5,484 nt of DNA, taken from the NCBI GenBank assembly GCA_958426095.1, contig CATZYB010000167.1, forward strand, positions 1 to 5,484. Reading direction: 5' to 3'. Origin of the DNA: an uncultured Lachnospiraceae bacterium (GTDB taxonomy: Bacteria; Bacillota; Clostridia; Lachnospirales; Lachnospiraceae). How positions within the stretch are numbered: position 1 is the stretch's first letter; each line of letters begins with the position of its first letter. The position numbers were made by a program, and so were the translations under genes. Below are positions 5,008 through 5,484 of this stretch, one piece after another. The notes beneath the pieces are model-generated. The model saw only the letters and a list, made by a program, of their open reading frames with translations, did no database searches and was not told where the DNA came from.

Positions 5008-5484
5008 ATGAATACGCAACAGTTAGAAAGTTTCGTTCAGGTCGCTGAAAACCTGAATTTTGCAAGGGCTGCCGAGGTTTTAAATATTACCCAGTCTGCT
5101 GTTTCACGTCAGATCACTTCCCTTGAAGACGAGCTGGGAACCAAGTTATTCCACCGTTCCACAAGAACTGTCTCCCTGACGCCGGCCGGTATCAGTTTCC
5201 TCGATGATGCCAAAGAAGTTCTCAAACGATTACAGATTGCTGCTTTCAAAATACAAAACAATACGAAGGCCAATATTCAGATTATTTCAATCGGATGCAG
5301 CAATGAATCCTGTTTACTTCCATTATCCAGGATTCTTTATCAATGCCGATTACAGATCCCTGAATTACATCCTTTTGTCAGAGTCATCCCCTACAGATCC
5401 ATCCTGAATCTTTTTATTCATGGAGAAATTGACGTGCTTTTTGGATTTAAAGATGACATTCCTGTGCGGGATAACATTGTTTAT
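5008..5484 (+). CDS. LysR-family transcriptional regulator (N-terminal 159 residues, cut by window edge)
   Basis: The frame is open from ATG 5008 to the window end. GGAGGT lies seven bases upstream and supports the start. The protein begins MNTQQLESFVQVAENLNFAR, with the classic LysR winged helix-turn-helix: NFARAAEVLNITQSAVSRQI (17-36), then SLEDELGTKLFHRSTRTV and SLTPAG. A linker helix (about 63-88) leads into the effector-binding domain (from about 92, IISIGC, then LPLSRILYQC), where EIDVLFGF matches the usual GxLDxxxG-like region. Full-length members are about 290-310 residues, so the rest lies outside. It is divergent from the damaged marR gene. LysR proteins often control a divergent neighbour, but the effector and target cannot be read from sequence. 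No frameshift is seen in the visible part. Confidence 0.93.
   Translation, partial: MNTQQLESFVQVAENLNFARAAEVLNITQSAVSRQITSLEDELGTKLFHRSTRTVSLTPAGISFLDDAKEVLKRLQIAAFKIQNNTKANIQIISIGCSNESCLLPLSRILYQCRLQIPELHPFVRVIPYRSILNLFIHGEIDVLFGFKDDIPVRDNIVY

Noticed and set aside
5204..5407. Plus-strand 67-codon frame inside the lysR gene
   Set aside because: LysR coding homology runs in a different frame of the same strand throughout.

Overview
The window looks like chromosomal DNA from a low-to-mid GC Firmicute, most likely a Clostridia / Lachnospiraceae-type gut anaerobe. The reasons are strong AGGAGG-type ribosome binding sites, sigma-A-like promoters (TTGTCA-N17-TATAAT, TTGAAA-N17-TATTAT), and protein sequences that resemble that group. 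The taxonomic placement is an inference from recall, not from a search.

Layout, all on the minus strand except the last gene. Positions 1-147 hold the first 49 codons of a two-component response regulator, cut by the window edge, with a clear promoter just upstream of it (182-210). Positions 258-2899 hold the wreck of a heterodimeric multidrug-type ABC exporter. The first half-transporter (ABC1) has a degenerate ATPase site and the second (ABC2) a canonical one, but the genes are fused and carry several internal losses, some in frame and some frameshifting. Positions 2889-3074 hold the first two thirds of groES, which runs straight into the ABC1 remnant with no groEL. Then come an intact Hsp20 chaperone gene (3236-3673), an intact cytidylate-kinase-like ATP-binding protein gene (3711-4325), a 42-codon coiled-coil small ORF (4377-4505), and a MarR-family regulator gene (4536-4846) that has lost the core of its DNA-binding domain and is frameshifted. 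Divergent from these, on the plus strand, is an open but edge-truncated LysR-family regulator (5008-5484) with its own promoter.

How they fit together: the small ORF, kinase-like gene and hsp20 look like a short co-directional unit, with groES perhaps a continuation. A MarR regulator beside an ABC exporter pair is a common clostridial efflux arrangement, so the regulator and exporter damage may be decay of one functional module, although the chaperone block now lies between them.

The main surprise is the density of deletion scars: I infer seven junctions between 294 and 4700, six of them within about 2.6 kb (294-2897), while the hsp20, kinase-like and lysR genes are clean. This is either real reductive decay or an assembly/consensus artefact, and the sequence alone cannot tell which. 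I saw no RNA gene, CRISPR array, transposase or phage gene.
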